Positions 28,414 to 40,100 are shown, counted from the stretch's first letter. The stretch: 64,000 nt of DNA from Allomuricauda sp. (GCA_030148335.1 JASBTQ010000007.1:1-64000); one strand, 5' to 3'. A program made the numbers and translations. Notes: a model not told the origin generated them from the letters alone.

Positions 28414-30177
28414 TTATTCTGATTTGACAATGGTTGTCCGCTCGGAGATTCCATTGTTGTTAAAAGCCTCTATCTGAAAATAGTAGGCATCGGTCCGGTC
28501 CATTCCCGAGAAATAATATTCGTTTTTCCCATAGACCATGATACTTCCGTAGAGCTTGTCCTTGGATTTTCCAAAATAGATGACATAGCCATCGGCAAGA
28601 TCGTTCTGTTTCCAGCGGAGCCAAGAATTCCTCCGTTCCCCAAACTTGTCGGGACTGGAGCGCAACACAACAAAGTCTTCAACAGGTTGTGGTTTTTCTC
28701 CGCTTCCCTTTCCGAATACCCGAAAACCGCTCAGGGCGAACTTGCCCGTGGGCATTTTGATGTTCTCGATTTTGAGGTATCTGGCCTGTGCTGCCTTTTT
28801 CAATTCGATGTAATCGTGGGGCACATCGGTCTGGTTCTTGCTTTTGTCCACCAGAACAGACCATTTTTTCCCATCATTGGATGCATAGATTTTGTATTGA
28901 TGATAGACGCCCTCGGATTTGCCCAAAAACTCCACATCTTGATCGGCATAATTGACCTGTATCGCATGGATGGTGGAAACTTCCCCAAGATCGGTCTGGA
29001 ACCACTCGCCCTTATCCCCTGTTTTGGCACTCCAATAGGTCTTCATGTCCTCATCCACAGCAAAATTGGGCTGATAGCCTCCCAAAGTGGAAGAGGTTTG
29101 GACGGGTTTGTTGTAATTCAACAGCATCCACCCTGTAAACAGTCCTTGAACATGATCTGCATCTTCCTTTGGAAGATAGGTAGGGTAATCGCCATAAGCA
29201 GTATTGCAATACATGACATCGTCCCCATCAAAACCTGCTGGCCAAATGCCGATTCGGCGTTCAAAACTGTTCTTTTGGTTGAGAATGATGGTGGAAACGT
29301 GCCACCAGTTTCCAAACGTATCCTGATAAGTTGCGCCATGGCCTGCTCCCCTGGCAAAACCTCCTGGCTTGTATGAAAATGGGTTGTGGTCTTGATAGGC
29401 AAAGGCATCCAAGGGCTTATCGCTCACATACACCCCATCGCCATAACCGCTGAACTCAGTGCCGGGAGCACCATATTGGAGATAATATTTTCCGTTGTGC
29501 TTGGTCATCCAGGCCCCTTCCATGAAAGGTTGGAGAAAGGTGTTGTCGTTGTGTTCACCAAAGCGTTCCCAACCATGATCTTCGGGAACCAAGGAAATCA
29601 ATGGCTTTACATAGCCTTCGGATTGCAGGGTCTTGGTGTTGATCTCGGTGCCCAAAATGGGGAACACGTTGCTGGAACCCCAATACATATAGAGCTTGTC
29701 CGTGTCTTCTTCATACAAAAAACCGGGATCCCAAGCACCTGCTTTTAAGGAATCGACAGCAATTTCCCAATTGTCCGTAGTGGGGTCCTCGCTCTTCCAC
29801 ATGGAGAATGCTGGCCCGTGGGTGGAACCGATCAAGTACAGTTCATCCTTCATCACAAAGGCCGCTGGGGCGCACAGTTCGTCATAGACCTTGTTCCTCT
29901 CCCTCAAAAACTTTCGGGGAATGAATTTCCAGTCATACATATCATCGCTCCACCAATAACCCCATTGGTTGGTGGAAAAGAGAAAATATTTATCCTTGAA
30001 GGTGACAATTACGGGGTCTGCCGTGGCCCTGTGTTTGCCATGGGTGGCAAAATTGGGTATGGGCGTGTAGCCGTAGTTGATGTTGATGGGGTTGCAATAG
30101 GTTTTTTGTTGCGCATTCAGATTTTTTGAAAATCCAATCAACACAAAAACTCCTATGACCAACAATCTTTTCTGCAT
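28414..30177 (-). CDS. GH43 family glycosidase with C-terminal F5/8 type C-like domain
   Basis: ATADPVIVTFKDKYFLFSTNQ, AWDPGFLYEEDTDKLYMYWGSS; discoidin-like region VQTSSTLGGYQPNFAVDEDMKTYWSA. Confidence 0.82.
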   Translation of the reverse strand: MQKRLLVIGVFVLIGFSKNLNAQQKTYCNPININYGYTPIPNFATHGKHRATADPVIVTFKDKYFLFSTNQWGYWWSDDMYDWKFIPRKFLRERNKVYDELCAPAAFVMKDELYLIGSTHGPAFSMWKSEDPTTDNWEIAVDSLKAGAWDPGFLYEEDTDKLYMYWGSSNVFPILGTEINTKTLQSEGYVKPLISLVPEDHGWERFGEHNDNTFLQPFMEGAWMTKHNGKYYLQYGAPGTEFSGYGDGVYVSDKPLDAFAYQDHNPFSYKPGGFARGAGHGATYQDTFGNWWHVSTIILNQKNSFERRIGIWPAGFDGDDVMYCNTAYGDYPTYLPKEDADHVQGLFTGWMLLNYNKPVQTSSTLGGYQPNFAVDEDMKTYWSAKTGDKGEWFQTDLGEVSTIHAIQVNYADQDVEFLGKSEGVYHQYKIYASNDGKKWSVLVDKSKNQTDVPHDYIELKKAAQARYLKIENIKMPTGKFALSGFRVFGKGSGEKPQPVEDFVVLRSSPDKFGERRNSWLRWKQNDLADGYVIYFGKSKDKLYGSIMVYGKNEYYFSGMDRTDAYYFQIEAFNNNGISERTTIVKSE

Positions 30178-30180
30178 GAT

Positions 30181-30978
30181 CTATGGGGTCGTTTTTTTAT
30201 GGGAAAACAACCAGGGCAAAAGGTCCGGTTCCGCAAAAGCTGGGTCCCAACTGCCGTGATTGGCAAAATCATATAGGGTGAATTTTGGATAAACCCCTGC
30301 CTTGAGCAGTGCACTGACCATTTCCATGGATTGGAGCGGATTTACCACATTGTCCTGAGCCCCATGGAATACCCACAAAGGGGTGTTTTTGGCATAACTA
30401 GAGACCGAATTGGGGTCACCTCCGCCACAAATGGGAATGGCCGCCGCAAAAGTATCCGGCTTACGGCTCAACAGCTCGAAGCTGCCCATTCCGCCCATGG
30501 AAAGACCCATCAGATATATTTGGTTGTCATCTGAATAGGGTTGTTGTATGGTGCTGTCCAAGAGGTCCATCACCATTTGCAAGGGCTTGGTGGGGCCGCC
30601 ATCATAGTTAAAATTGAGTTTTATGGGATATGTACTTCGGTCCACATCCACATTGGACCAATAGCTTTCCTTGGGACATTGTGGGAAAATGACAATGGCG
30701 GGATAACGGTCCTGTAGATAATCCGTGGCAAACAACTTACCACCATGAACCAATTGGCTCTCATTATCGTTTCCCCGTTCCCCGGCTCCATGCAAAAAGA
30801 GGATGACGGGATAGGTTTCCGTTTCCTTGAAATCTTTGGGGTACATGATCCGATATCGTAAGGTATCGTTTCCATCGACCAACTCCTTTTTTTCATACTT
30901 GGATTGCCATTGGGCCGAAACCAAAGTGCCCAACAATAGCATTAACGGTAGAAATAATTGTTTTTTCATCTGTTCCAT
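30181..30978 (-). CDS. Alpha/beta-hydrolase, carboxylesterase/PHB depolymerase-like
   Basis: FLHGAGERGNDN, GLSMGGMGSF nucleophile elbow, VFHGAQDNVV, NHGSWDPAF. Confidence 0.9.
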   Translation of the reverse strand: MEQMKKQLFLPLMLLLGTLVSAQWQSKYEKKELVDGNDTLRYRIMYPKDFKETETYPVILFLHGAGERGNDNESQLVHGGKLFATDYLQDRYPAIVIFPQCPKESYWSNVDVDRSTYPIKLNFNYDGGPTKPLQMVMDLLDSTIQQPYSDDNQIYLMGLSMGGMGSFELLSRKPDTFAAAIPICGGGDPNSVSSYAKNTPLWVFHGAQDNVVNPLQSMEMVSALLKAGVYPKFTLYDFANHGSWDPAFAEPDLLPWLFSHKKTTP

Positions 30979-31049
30979 ATTATAAGGTTACAAATAATGA
31001 AGAAACAAAAAAACCAGCGAATGTACAGACTGGGTGATGTATTTTCATA

Positions 31050-32426
31050 TCAAAATCCGAGTTTGGTGAGTCCTGTCTGTACATCCTCATTGGCCATAAA
31101 CAGATTCCAGAGCAATCCTGTGCGATGGTTTTCGATCATGATGATCTGAGGTCCTTGATCAATGGCCAAATAGGCCTCGGCCACCCAAAAATTGTACTCT
31201 GGACTGAAGGCATCGTAAAAACCGGCAGGCCCCAGCAGTTTGTCCTTGTTTTTGTAAAAAAAGTGCATGGCCTTCAACGATTCCTGAGGAGTGTACGGAA
31301 TCGAGCTTATGGCCGCAGTGGGCGATATGACCCCGATATCGTTGGACGGGCTGTGGGCATTGTAACCCATGCTCCCATCACTGTTCCTGGAATAACTGGC
31401 GGTAAGGCCCCAGCAATCCTCCCCATAATCCTCAAATCCTTTTGGATTGGCAACACAATACTGATAATTGATCTTGGAATGGTTGACGTTTACGTCCCAA
31501 TAATCCACATACTCATCGGAAAGGGTTTTGGGGTTGAGCCCCAAATAGGAATAATGTGCCCAAAACAAGGGTCCTCCAAATTGTTCGGCACCTACATGCT
31601 TGACCAAAAGGGGAAATCCATACTGGCTGTTGGAGGACTTTATGCCACCATTCGAAGCCCAGCCATTGGTATATACTTCCTTTTCAATGCCAAAATCCGG
31701 TGAGGCCGCGGCCAAAATGTATGCGATCAGCACTTCATTATATCCTTTTAGCTGTAGATTGATGGCAAAGTCGTGGTTGGGGCTCCAATGCCAGTATAGC
31801 ACATTTTGTCCCTGGGTGTACCAGTCCCACTCCACCCCTTTCCAAAGGTCATCGGCCTGTTGTGCCAATGCTTGTTCCTCCGCCGATCCATTTTTCAAAT
31901 ACTCCTTGATGCAGATCAACCCTTGGGCCAAAAAAGCGGTTTCCACCAAATCCCCCCCATCATCCAAAGAGCTAAAGGGAATCACAGCCCCGGTGGAACC
32001 ATTGATCCAGTGGGACCATGCGCCATGGAAACGATCTGCATTTTCCAAAAAATCCAAAAGCGTGGTCAATCGTTCCACACCTTCCGTTCTGGAAATAAAG
32101 CCACGTTCGATCCCTATCAAAATGGCCATCAATCCAAAGCCAGTACCGCCTGCCGTCACCACCTGCGAATCCCTGTTCGGGTCGTCCGGATGGTACCTCT
32201 CCTTGGCACCTCCTGAGTTTTGCTCTGCAAAGTCCCAAAAATATTTGAAGGTTTCCTCTTGGACCAAATCCATCAACTCATTATCGGTGATGGTCGGCAC
32301 GTCATCTTCCGAGCCATCGTCGGGAATCTCGGGAGTTGTTGGCACATAGGTATAGTCATCACCTCCACCACAAGAAATTGTTAGGGTGAATAGTATGATT
32401 AGGCCAAGTGCTTTCTTAATCATCAT
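31050..32426 (-). CDS. Glucoamylase family protein (COG5368; GH144-like endo-beta-1,2-glucanase), lipoprotein
   Basis: Lipobox TLTISCGGG; TFKYFWDFAEQNSGGAKER, GTGFGLMAILIGIERGF, PLFWAHYSYLGLNPK, CWGLTASYS. Confidence 0.85.
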   Translation of the reverse strand: MMIKKALGLIILFTLTISCGGGDDYTYVPTTPEIPDDGSEDDVPTITDNELMDLVQEETFKYFWDFAEQNSGGAKERYHPDDPNRDSQVVTAGGTGFGLMAILIGIERGFISRTEGVERLTTLLDFLENADRFHGAWSHWINGSTGAVIPFSSLDDGGDLVETAFLAQGLICIKEYLKNGSAEEQALAQQADDLWKGVEWDWYTQGQNVLYWHWSPNHDFAINLQLKGYNEVLIAYILAAASPDFGIEKEVYTNGWASNGGIKSSNSQYGFPLLVKHVGAEQFGGPLFWAHYSYLGLNPKTLSDEYVDYWDVNVNHSKINYQYCVANPKGFEDYGEDCWGLTASYSRNSDGSMGYNAHSPSNDIGVISPTAAISSIPYTPQESLKAMHFFYKNKDKLLGPAGFYDAFSPEYNFWVAEAYLAIDQGPQIIMIENHRTGLLWNLFMANEDVQTGLTKLGF

Positions 32427-33780
32427 TCTTTAGATATGGGCTATCGAAACCCAATTTTTTCAGACCACTTTTCACTTCTTCGTTTGCCATGAACAGTTTC
32501 CACAAAAGACCACTCCTATGGTTTTCTATCATTACAGGAATAGGCCCTTGATCTATGGCCAAATACCGTGGCAGGTACCAATCCTTTTCCAAACTGAAGG
32601 CGTCATAGGGACCGTACTTTCCGATCAGACTATCCTGCTGGGTGTACATATACCTCAAGAATTGTGTGCTTTCCTTGGGTGTATAGGGCATGGAGGAAAG
32701 GGCGGCCGTTGGCGAGATCACTCCCAGATCCATACCGGGTCTGTGCCCCGCATACCCCTTTATAGAGTAACTGGAGGTGAGCCCCCAGCAATCTTCCCCA
32801 TAGCCTTCATATCCCTTTGGATTGTCCACCGCATATTTGTAATGGATCATGGCATGGTTGGTATTGAGCTTCCAATAGTCACCGAATTGATCGGTAAGAC
32901 CCTTTGGGTCCAATCCCAAATAGGAATAATGTGCCCAGAAGAGTGGCCCTACGGGTGCATCGTCATGCTCAAAGTGGTTGAGTTCGGTCTCCAGCCCATA
33001 ATAGGTGGTGTCCTTGGCTATCGCGCCATCCAACGCCCATCCTTTTTCATAAACACTTTTATTGATGGAATGTGTCGGGGATGCAGCTGCCAGCACATAC
33101 ATGATCAGGCATTCGTTGTACCCCCCAACGGGAAAGTTCATTTCCCATCCATATTCGGGGCTCCAATGCCAATAGAGTACATCTTCGCCACCTTTGGTGT
33201 ACCAGTCCCACTCGACTCCTTCCCAAAGCTCTTGGATCTTTTGTGCTAATTTTTGTTCGCGTTCGTTTCCATCCTTGAAGTATTCCTTTACGGTCAAAAG
33301 ACCTTGCACCAAAAATGCCGTTTCCACCAAATCCCCACCATTGTCCTTTGGACTGAAAGGGGTCACTTTTCCCGATGGCAACAACCAGTGCGGCCACGCT
33401 CCATGAAATCGGTCGGCCTTTTCCAAAAAGCCCACTATTTTCTCATAGCGTTCCAAGGCTTGTTCCCTGGTGATGAATTTGCGCTCCACGCCTACTAAAA
33501 TGGCCATTAGGCCAAAACCTGAACCTCCTGTAGTGATGATGTCCTTGTCGTGGTTAGGATATTCATTGTCCATGTGGAAACGCTCCCTTGCCAATCCTGA
33601 AACCGGTTCCGCACCTTCCCAAAAATAATTGAAGGTTTGATATTGGACAGAATCCATCAATGCTTCATCGGTATAGGCAATGGTGTCCTTGTGTGATGAA
33701 TCTTCCTCTTTCTTGTTTTTATGGCCATTGCATCCCATAATTAAGGATGCAACAGCCATTGGAATTAAAATTAACCTCAT
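32416..33780 (-). CDS. Glucoamylase family protein (COG5368; GH144-like), paralogue of the neighbour
   Basis: TFNYFWEGAEPVSGLARERFH, GSGFGLMAILVGVERKF, GPLFWAHYSYLGLDPKG, CWGLTSSYS. Confidence 0.85.
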   Translation of the reverse strand: MRLILIPMAVASLIMGCNGHKNKKEEDSSHKDTIAYTDEALMDSVQYQTFNYFWEGAEPVSGLARERFHMDNEYPNHDKDIITTGGSGFGLMAILVGVERKFITREQALERYEKIVGFLEKADRFHGAWPHWLLPSGKVTPFSPKDNGGDLVETAFLVQGLLTVKEYFKDGNEREQKLAQKIQELWEGVEWDWYTKGGEDVLYWHWSPEYGWEMNFPVGGYNECLIMYVLAAASPTHSINKSVYEKGWALDGAIAKDTTYYGLETELNHFEHDDAPVGPLFWAHYSYLGLDPKGLTDQFGDYWKLNTNHAMIHYKYAVDNPKGYEGYGEDCWGLTSSYSIKGYAGHRPGMDLGVISPTAALSSMPYTPKESTQFLRYMYTQQDSLIGKYGPYDAFSLEKDWYLPRYLAIDQGPIPVMIENHRSGLLWKLFMANEEVKSGLKKLGFDSPYLKNDD

Positions 33781-33808
33781 AAAAACTAAACTAACTCGAC
33801 TAAACTAA

Positions 33809-35521
33809 TTATTGCATTAAATTTTGAATTTCCTGTTGTGTGAGTGCTTTGCTATACAGCCTCAACTCATCCATTTGCCCTTTCTCTGTTTTATGGTCCC
33901 AACCATTAAAATTGGGGTCACCGGACATGATCACCAAATCTCCCACACCTGTCCAGTCTATTCCGGTAAAAGCAGTTTCTCCAACCAATTCCCCGTTCAT
34001 GTACAGTGCTGCATTGGTTGCTGAAATGGAGATTCCAAAATGCACCCACTCGTCAAGGGTCGGGTCTATGGTGGCGGGGTCACCAGGGTTCACCCAGGTG
34101 GCATTGGTGCCATTGCCCACAAGAAGTATGAATTTTTGTGCGTCCGCACTTCCTTCGCGAATCAATCCGAACCCACTGGGCTTATCGGATGGAGATGCCG
34201 GTTCGGCCGGGGCAATATTGATTATTCCCGCCCTCGTATCCGATGGATCGATTTTCAACCAGAACGTGGCACTGAATTCATTTCCTTGGGCCAAATCGGC
34301 TGATGGGAACGTCAGATAGGAATCCGCAGCCCCTTGGTATGCATTCCCCAATATCCCGCCAACAAGGCTCGGAGACCCCACTTCGGTAGCATTTTCACCG
34401 CTTAGCACGTCTGTATAACTTCCATCAAAGGGTAAATAGAATGTAGAACTCGACTCCGTGACCTGCTTTTGAATTTCCTGTTGCGTAAGTGCTTTGTTAA
34501 ACAGCCTCAACTCATCCATTTGCCCTTTCTCAGTTTTGTGGTCCCAACCATTAAAATTGGGGTCACCGGACATGATCACCAAATCTCCCACGCCTGTCCA
34601 GTCTATTCCGGTAAAAGCAGTTTCTCCAACCAATTCCCCGTTCATGTACAGTGCTGCATTGGTTGCTGAGATCGAGATTCCAAAATGTACCCACTCATCA
34701 AGGGTCGGGTCTATGGTGGCGGGTTCACCGGGGTTCACCCAGGTGGCATTGGTGCCATTGCCCACAAGAAGTATGAATTTCTGGGCGTCCGCACTTCCTT
34801 CGCGAATCAATCCGAACCCGCTTGGCTTATCCGATGGAGATGCCGGTTCCGCCGGGGCAATATTGATTATTCCCGCCCTAGTATCCGATGGATCGATTTT
34901 CAACCAGAACGTGGCACTGAATTCATTTCCTTGGGCCAAATCGGCTGATGGGAACGTCAGATAGGAATCCGCAGCCCCTTGGTATGCATTCCCCGCTATT
35001 CCATTAACAAAACTCGGAGATCCCACTTCGCCAGCAGCTGTAATGGTAACCTGCTCATTAAAGTCGCCATTAAAAGGCATATAGAACATTTCCCCGTCGT
35101 ATAAGGGTACATAAGGTGGTGTTTTCTCAAAATCAATGGAAGATGCCGTGGTTTTGCCATCTACGTCCGTAGCCGTTATGGTCAATGTATGTACCCCTGT
35201 GGTTACATTGTCATATACCAGATCATCCTTTATAAAGTGACGGTAATCCAAGAATTCCGTGTAACTGGCAATTTCAGAACCATCCATTGCAACAGAGACA
35301 GCGCTAATTTCTATGTCATCCCTAACTTCAAAATCGATGGTTATGGCAGCAACAGCTTCGGGTACTTTTAACTGAAAACCATCTATGGGCTTGTTAATGA
35401 CTATTGAAGGTGCCGTTTCGTCCACTCCGGCATCCACTGCGGTAATGGGATCTATTCCCTCATTACAGGAAACCACCAGAAGTCCCAACAGGAACGCTAT
35501 GGATTTAATTGTATGTTTCAT
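33809..35521 (-). CDS. LamG/ConA-like lectin lipoprotein with two near-identical domains
   Basis: Lipobox LVVSCNEG; two copies of GNAYQGAADSYLTFPSADLAQGNEFSATFWLKIDPSDTRAG...MDELRL. Confidence 0.85.
   Translation of the reverse strand: MKHTIKSIAFLLGLLVVSCNEGIDPITAVDAGVDETAPSIVINKPIDGFQLKVPEAVAAITIDFEVRDDIEISAVSVAMDGSEIASYTEFLDYRHFIKDDLVYDNVTTGVHTLTITATDVDGKTTASSIDFEKTPPYVPLYDGEMFYMPFNGDFNEQVTITAAGEVGSPSFVNGIAGNAYQGAADSYLTFPSADLAQGNEFSATFWLKIDPSDTRAGIINIAPAEPASPSDKPSGFGLIREGSADAQKFILLVGNGTNATWVNPGEPATIDPTLDEWVHFGISISATNAALYMNGELVGETAFTGIDWTGVGDLVIMSGDPNFNGWDHKTEKGQMDELRLFNKALTQQEIQKQVTESSSTFYLPFDGSYTDVLSGENATEVGSPSLVGGILGNAYQGAADSYLTFPSADLAQGNEFSATFWLKIDPSDTRAGIINIAPAEPASPSDKPSGFGLIREGSADAQKFILLVGNGTNATWVNPGDPATIDPTLDEWVHFGISISATNAALYMNGELVGETAFTGIDWTGVGDLVIMSGDPNFNGWDHKTEKGQMDELRLYSKALTQQEIQNLMQ
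33824..34384 (-). repeat. LamG-encoding direct repeat, copy A
   Basis: Near-identical to 34469-35029 at a constant 645-bp offset. Confidence 0.9.
34469..35029 (-). repeat. LamG-encoding direct repeat, copy B
   Basis: Near-identical to 33824-34384. Confidence 0.9.
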
Positions 35522-35545
35522 CTTTCGTAGTTTATTTGGTTAATG

Positions 35546-37090
35546 TTAGTTGCCACCGTTCCCCAAGGTCGGCAATGCATCTATCTGCGCCTGTGGGTAT
35601 GGAAGTAATTGCTTGTCCGCGGCAAAGGTCCTTCCGTCGTAGCTCAGTTCGGAGAAATTGTCCAAACGGATCATATCGTAGTAACGGATACCCCATTCCA
35701 AGGCCAATTCCGCAAACTTTTCGTCCATGACCTGTTCACTGTTCACTCCTGACAATCCGCCCAAACCTGCACGGCTCCTGACCAGGTTCACCGCTTGGTC
35801 CGCTGTCATACCGCTACCTGTTGCGCCGCGCGTCAAGGCTTCGGCATACATCAACAATATTTCGGCATAACGGATGACGATCATGTTCTTACCTCCTCCA
35901 TAATCATTACGGCCAGTAGTGATCTGCACGGATGGCAGGTAGTGTTTTCCGCTGGCGAAAAGTGCCCTTGCATAATCATTTATAATATCCCCATCTCGGG
36001 TTGTGTTGTCCACAAAGGAAGGCAAGGTGGCATAATTGGGATCGGACTGAAGTTCTGCAATTCCTCTATCGGTCCAAAGTACGCTGGTCTCCAACCTCAC
36101 GGTCTCGTTCCTATCCAGCATAAACTTGATGAACTTCATACTGGGCTCGTAAAAGCCCCATCCGTCTGAAGCATTTGCTCTAGCAGGAGTCCATCCTTGG
36201 GGGCCAAAAGGACCATACAGATGATAGAAAGTATCCCCTGTACCGGAGCCAAAATCGGAAAACTGCATTTCCAAAAGACTCTCATCACTCAGTTCTCCGG
36301 GTTTTTTGAAGAGACTGTAGAAATCGGGGTAAAGGGAAAACTTATTGGAGTTGATAATGGCTGCACAGGCATCCGCAACTGCTTGATAGTTTTCCATTTC
36401 CAGATTGGCCAAGGCCTTCATTGCATATGCAGTGTAGCGGGTCACACCACCTGGAATATCGGTTCGTTCATTGGGCCTCATGTTGGGCAATAATGGGATT
36501 GCCTCATCCATTTGATCGGAGATGAACTGCATGACCTCATCCTTGGAGGCCGGTCCGTCCGCAATTTCGCTATCGGGTTGTGTGGTCTGGATGATGAACA
36601 CATCGCCCCATACCCTGGCCAGGTTAAAGTGAAACCACGCCCTCAACACTTTGATCTCTGCAATATATTGATCGGCAGTGGCTTGCCCACTTTCATCCGC
36701 GAAACTCTTGAAATTTTCGATGAGTTCTATTTCGGTGTTGAGGCTTACGATATCGCCATAATGAATGTTCCACAAAGAATTGTACATCCAATAATCCTGG
36801 GTATATATGAAATTGTCCGTGTCCGCAAAAGGTTGCTGGTCCCCAAGACCGCCTGCATTCACATCGTCCCCACGGACGGAGAGCAACAAGGGCTCTTCCC
36901 ATCCCCTGGTGGCAAAAATTTCGTAGGACCCCACCAAGGCCTGGATCATGTTGTCCGTATTCGAATAGTCAAGGTCATCCGCATTCAACTGACCTTCTAT
37001 ATCATCAAACTTGTCACTGCACGATTGGATGAAAAACACCGCAATCAATGCAAACATCCATTTGCCAATTATGTTTTTCTTAGTTTTCAT
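35546..37090 (-). CDS. SusD/RagB family outer membrane lipoprotein
   Basis: Lipobox FIQSCSDKFDD; SusD-like TPR architecture; adjacent SusC. Confidence 0.93.
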   Translation of the reverse strand: MKTKKNIIGKWMFALIAVFFIQSCSDKFDDIEGQLNADDLDYSNTDNMIQALVGSYEIFATRGWEEPLLLSVRGDDVNAGGLGDQQPFADTDNFIYTQDYWMYNSLWNIHYGDIVSLNTEIELIENFKSFADESGQATADQYIAEIKVLRAWFHFNLARVWGDVFIIQTTQPDSEIADGPASKDEVMQFISDQMDEAIPLLPNMRPNERTDIPGGVTRYTAYAMKALANLEMENYQAVADACAAIINSNKFSLYPDFYSLFKKPGELSDESLLEMQFSDFGSGTGDTFYHLYGPFGPQGWTPARANASDGWGFYEPSMKFIKFMLDRNETVRLETSVLWTDRGIAELQSDPNYATLPSFVDNTTRDGDIINDYARALFASGKHYLPSVQITTGRNDYGGGKNMIVIRYAEILLMYAEALTRGATGSGMTADQAVNLVRSRAGLGGLSGVNSEQVMDEKFAELALEWGIRYYDMIRLDNFSELSYDGRTFAADKQLLPYPQAQIDALPTLGNGGN

Positions 37091-37100
37091 TTCAATTTTT

Positions 37101-40100
37101 TTATAGTTTAACATTTACCCCTATGGTGTAGATTGCCGGTACCGGATACGTCTGACGGTCTACTCCGTTGGAAACCTCTGGATTGAACCCGTTATAGCTG
37201 AACAAGGTAAGAGGTCGTTCGGCAGTCAGGGTAAATTTGAAATCGGGGGCGTTACCCTTGAACTTGTCCCCCCGCAGGGTATAGGCCAATTGGATGTTCT
37301 GTATCCTGAAGAAGTCCCCATCCTCTACCCAAAAATTGCTGAGTCGTTGGTTCCAACTATCGCGAAGGCCCGCCGAGGAGGGATAGGTGTTGCTGGTACC
37401 TTCACCATGCCAACGGTTTTTGGCGAGATCGGCATCCATGTTGGTATCGCTGGTGAAAATGATCTCTCCCCGCTTTCTGTTCAAGATCTTATTGCCTGTC
37501 TGTCCATAGAAATTCATGGTAAAACCGAAGTCCTTGTAGTTGACACCGATGTTTCCGCCATAGGTGAACTCGGGAAGGAAAGAGCCGAGCACTGTCCTAT
37601 CCTCATCGGTGATGCTGCCATCCCCGTTCCTATCGTTATAGATCAAATAACCGGGCTGAATGTCCTGTCCGTTCGTTATGGCATTCTGCGCCACCGGATC
37701 GGCATCGATTTGGGCCTGGTTCTGATACACCCCAGTGGTTTCATAGCCGTAGAAGGCGTACAATGGTTCTCCCACAATAGTCCTTTGACGGAACTCTGCA
37801 GAACCTGCATCGATATATCCACTTTCGTTTTCCACCTCAAGGGTTTCGTTCTTCACTGTGGTGAAGTTGGCCCCTATCGTGTAGTTGAGATCTTCGGAGA
37901 TGTCGTCGGTCCAGTTTAGTGCCACCTCGACCCCTGAGTTTCGGATAACCCCTGAGTTTCTGTCGATGGTCACGTTGGCAATGGGGATATACACGGGCAT
38001 GATGGCATTTTCGGTGTCCCGAATGTAATAATCCGCTTCCAACGACAAACGATTGCTGAGTGTGGTAAGGTTGATACCAAAATCAAGTTCTTCCACCACT
38101 TCCCAACTCAAATCGGAAAAGTTGCTCGTAGCCGTGATTCCTGTCACCGGGTTATCTCCCAAATCAACCGTTACATTGCTAATGGTGTTGGAACCAGAGC
38201 TGGCATTGACATTGTCGTTGCCCAAACGGCCCCACGCTGCCCTCAATTTTAGGAAGTCAAAAATACCATTGTCCTGCATGAACGGTTCCTGGGACAAGAC
38301 CCATCCGGCACCCACAGCGGGGAAATAGCCCCATTGGTCCTTAGTGAACTTGGATGACCTATCTGCCCTAAATGTTCCGTACAACAGATACCTGTCCTTG
38401 AAGTTGTAGGAGACCCTTCCAAAATAGGATTGACCATACACCCTTTTGTTCTCTTCTTCCACATTGTTGTTGAAGGATAGAGGATCGGCAAAGTCCAAGT
38501 ACCAAGAGGTCTCATAATTGATCCCTGCAATATCCGTACCTGTGGCCTCAAATCTGTTTGCTGCCTCGTCCCTATACGAAGCCCCTGCCATTACTGTGAC
38601 ATTATGGTCTTCATTATAGGTATCGGTATAGGTCAAGATATTGTCCCAGATCTGGTTGTAGTAGTTGTTCTGTTTTCTATTGATGTCTGAAAGACGCTGA
38701 TCGCCGAATCCCATATTGTAGGGCAGGTTCACATAACGCTCCTCCAAGGCCGAGAAATCTACATTGTAGGTGGTTTTAAAAGTCAACTTATCCTTGATCA
38801 AATCCGTCTGTAGATAAATGTTGGCCAACAATTTGCGTATTTTCAACCTGTTGTTGTTGTACTCCATATCGGGAAAAGGGTTCTGTGTGGCCCTGTATCC
38901 CAATGCCTGGGCATTGGCATAACGAACCGGTGTGGCGGCAGTGTTCAAGTCATCAAAAACAGGGAGAATCGGAACTGCAAAATAAGCCTTGAACCATGCT
39001 GAATCCTCTGGCGTAAACTGTGTGGCGTTACTGAACACGGTGTTCACCCCTACTTTTACATTATCGGTCACATCCACATCCAGTTTTGAACGGATATTGA
39101 ACCGTTCGTACTTGTTCTTCATATCGAGCAGACCTTCTTGGGAGAAATAGTTGGTCCCGATGGCATAGGCCACATTCTCGGTTCCGCCGGTGACACTCAA
39201 TCCGTGGTTTTGGATGATCCCATCCCTGATAATCTCATCAAACCAGTCGGTGTTGACATCGGGCACATTGGGGTTGATACGGCTCCTTCCATAACGCTGC
39301 ATGGCATTGAGCACAAATTGGGCATCGGGTGCAGATCCTGATTCGACCGCCATGGTGACGAACTGCTCCGCATTGGCCATTTGCAATACGTTCTGGGCCC
39401 GCTGGATTCCAGTATAGCCATTATATTCTATCTGAGGTTTCCTGTTCTTTCCACCTGATTTGGTCTCAATGATGATGACCCCGTTGGCGGCCCTCACCCC
39501 ATAAATGGCCGATGAGGACGCATCCTTGAGCACGTTCATTGATTTGATGTCGTTTGGGTTCAAAAAGTCAATGTTGCTGTAGAACATCCCATCCACTACA
39601 TATAACAGTTCGGTAGCGTCCGAGTACGTTCCCAAACCACGGATCCTAACCGTTGGCGAAGCACCAGGGCTTCCTGTGGTCACGATCTGTACCCCGGCCA
39701 CTTTGCCCTGCAGCGACTGCACCGGGTTGGCAGATGGGGTTTTCTCGATTTGTTCAGCATCCACCGTTACAATGGATCCTGTCAAATCGGCCTTTCTTTG
39801 GGTACCATAACCCACAACGACCACTTCATCCAGACTTTGGGTGTCCTGCTGTAGGGTAACATCGATATTGGTCCTGCCATCAATGGGGACCTCCTGTGTG
39901 GAAAAACCAATATAACTGAACACCAGCGTCCCAGTATCGGGAACATTGTCCAAGCTATAATTTCCATCAAAATCGGTTTGGATGCCCGTTGTAGTACCTT
40001 GTAAGATCACACTGGCCCCTGGCAACGGTTGGCCCTGATCGTCCATTACCGTTCCCGAAACCGTAACGTTGTTTTGGGCAAAGAGCACTGCCTGAAACAA

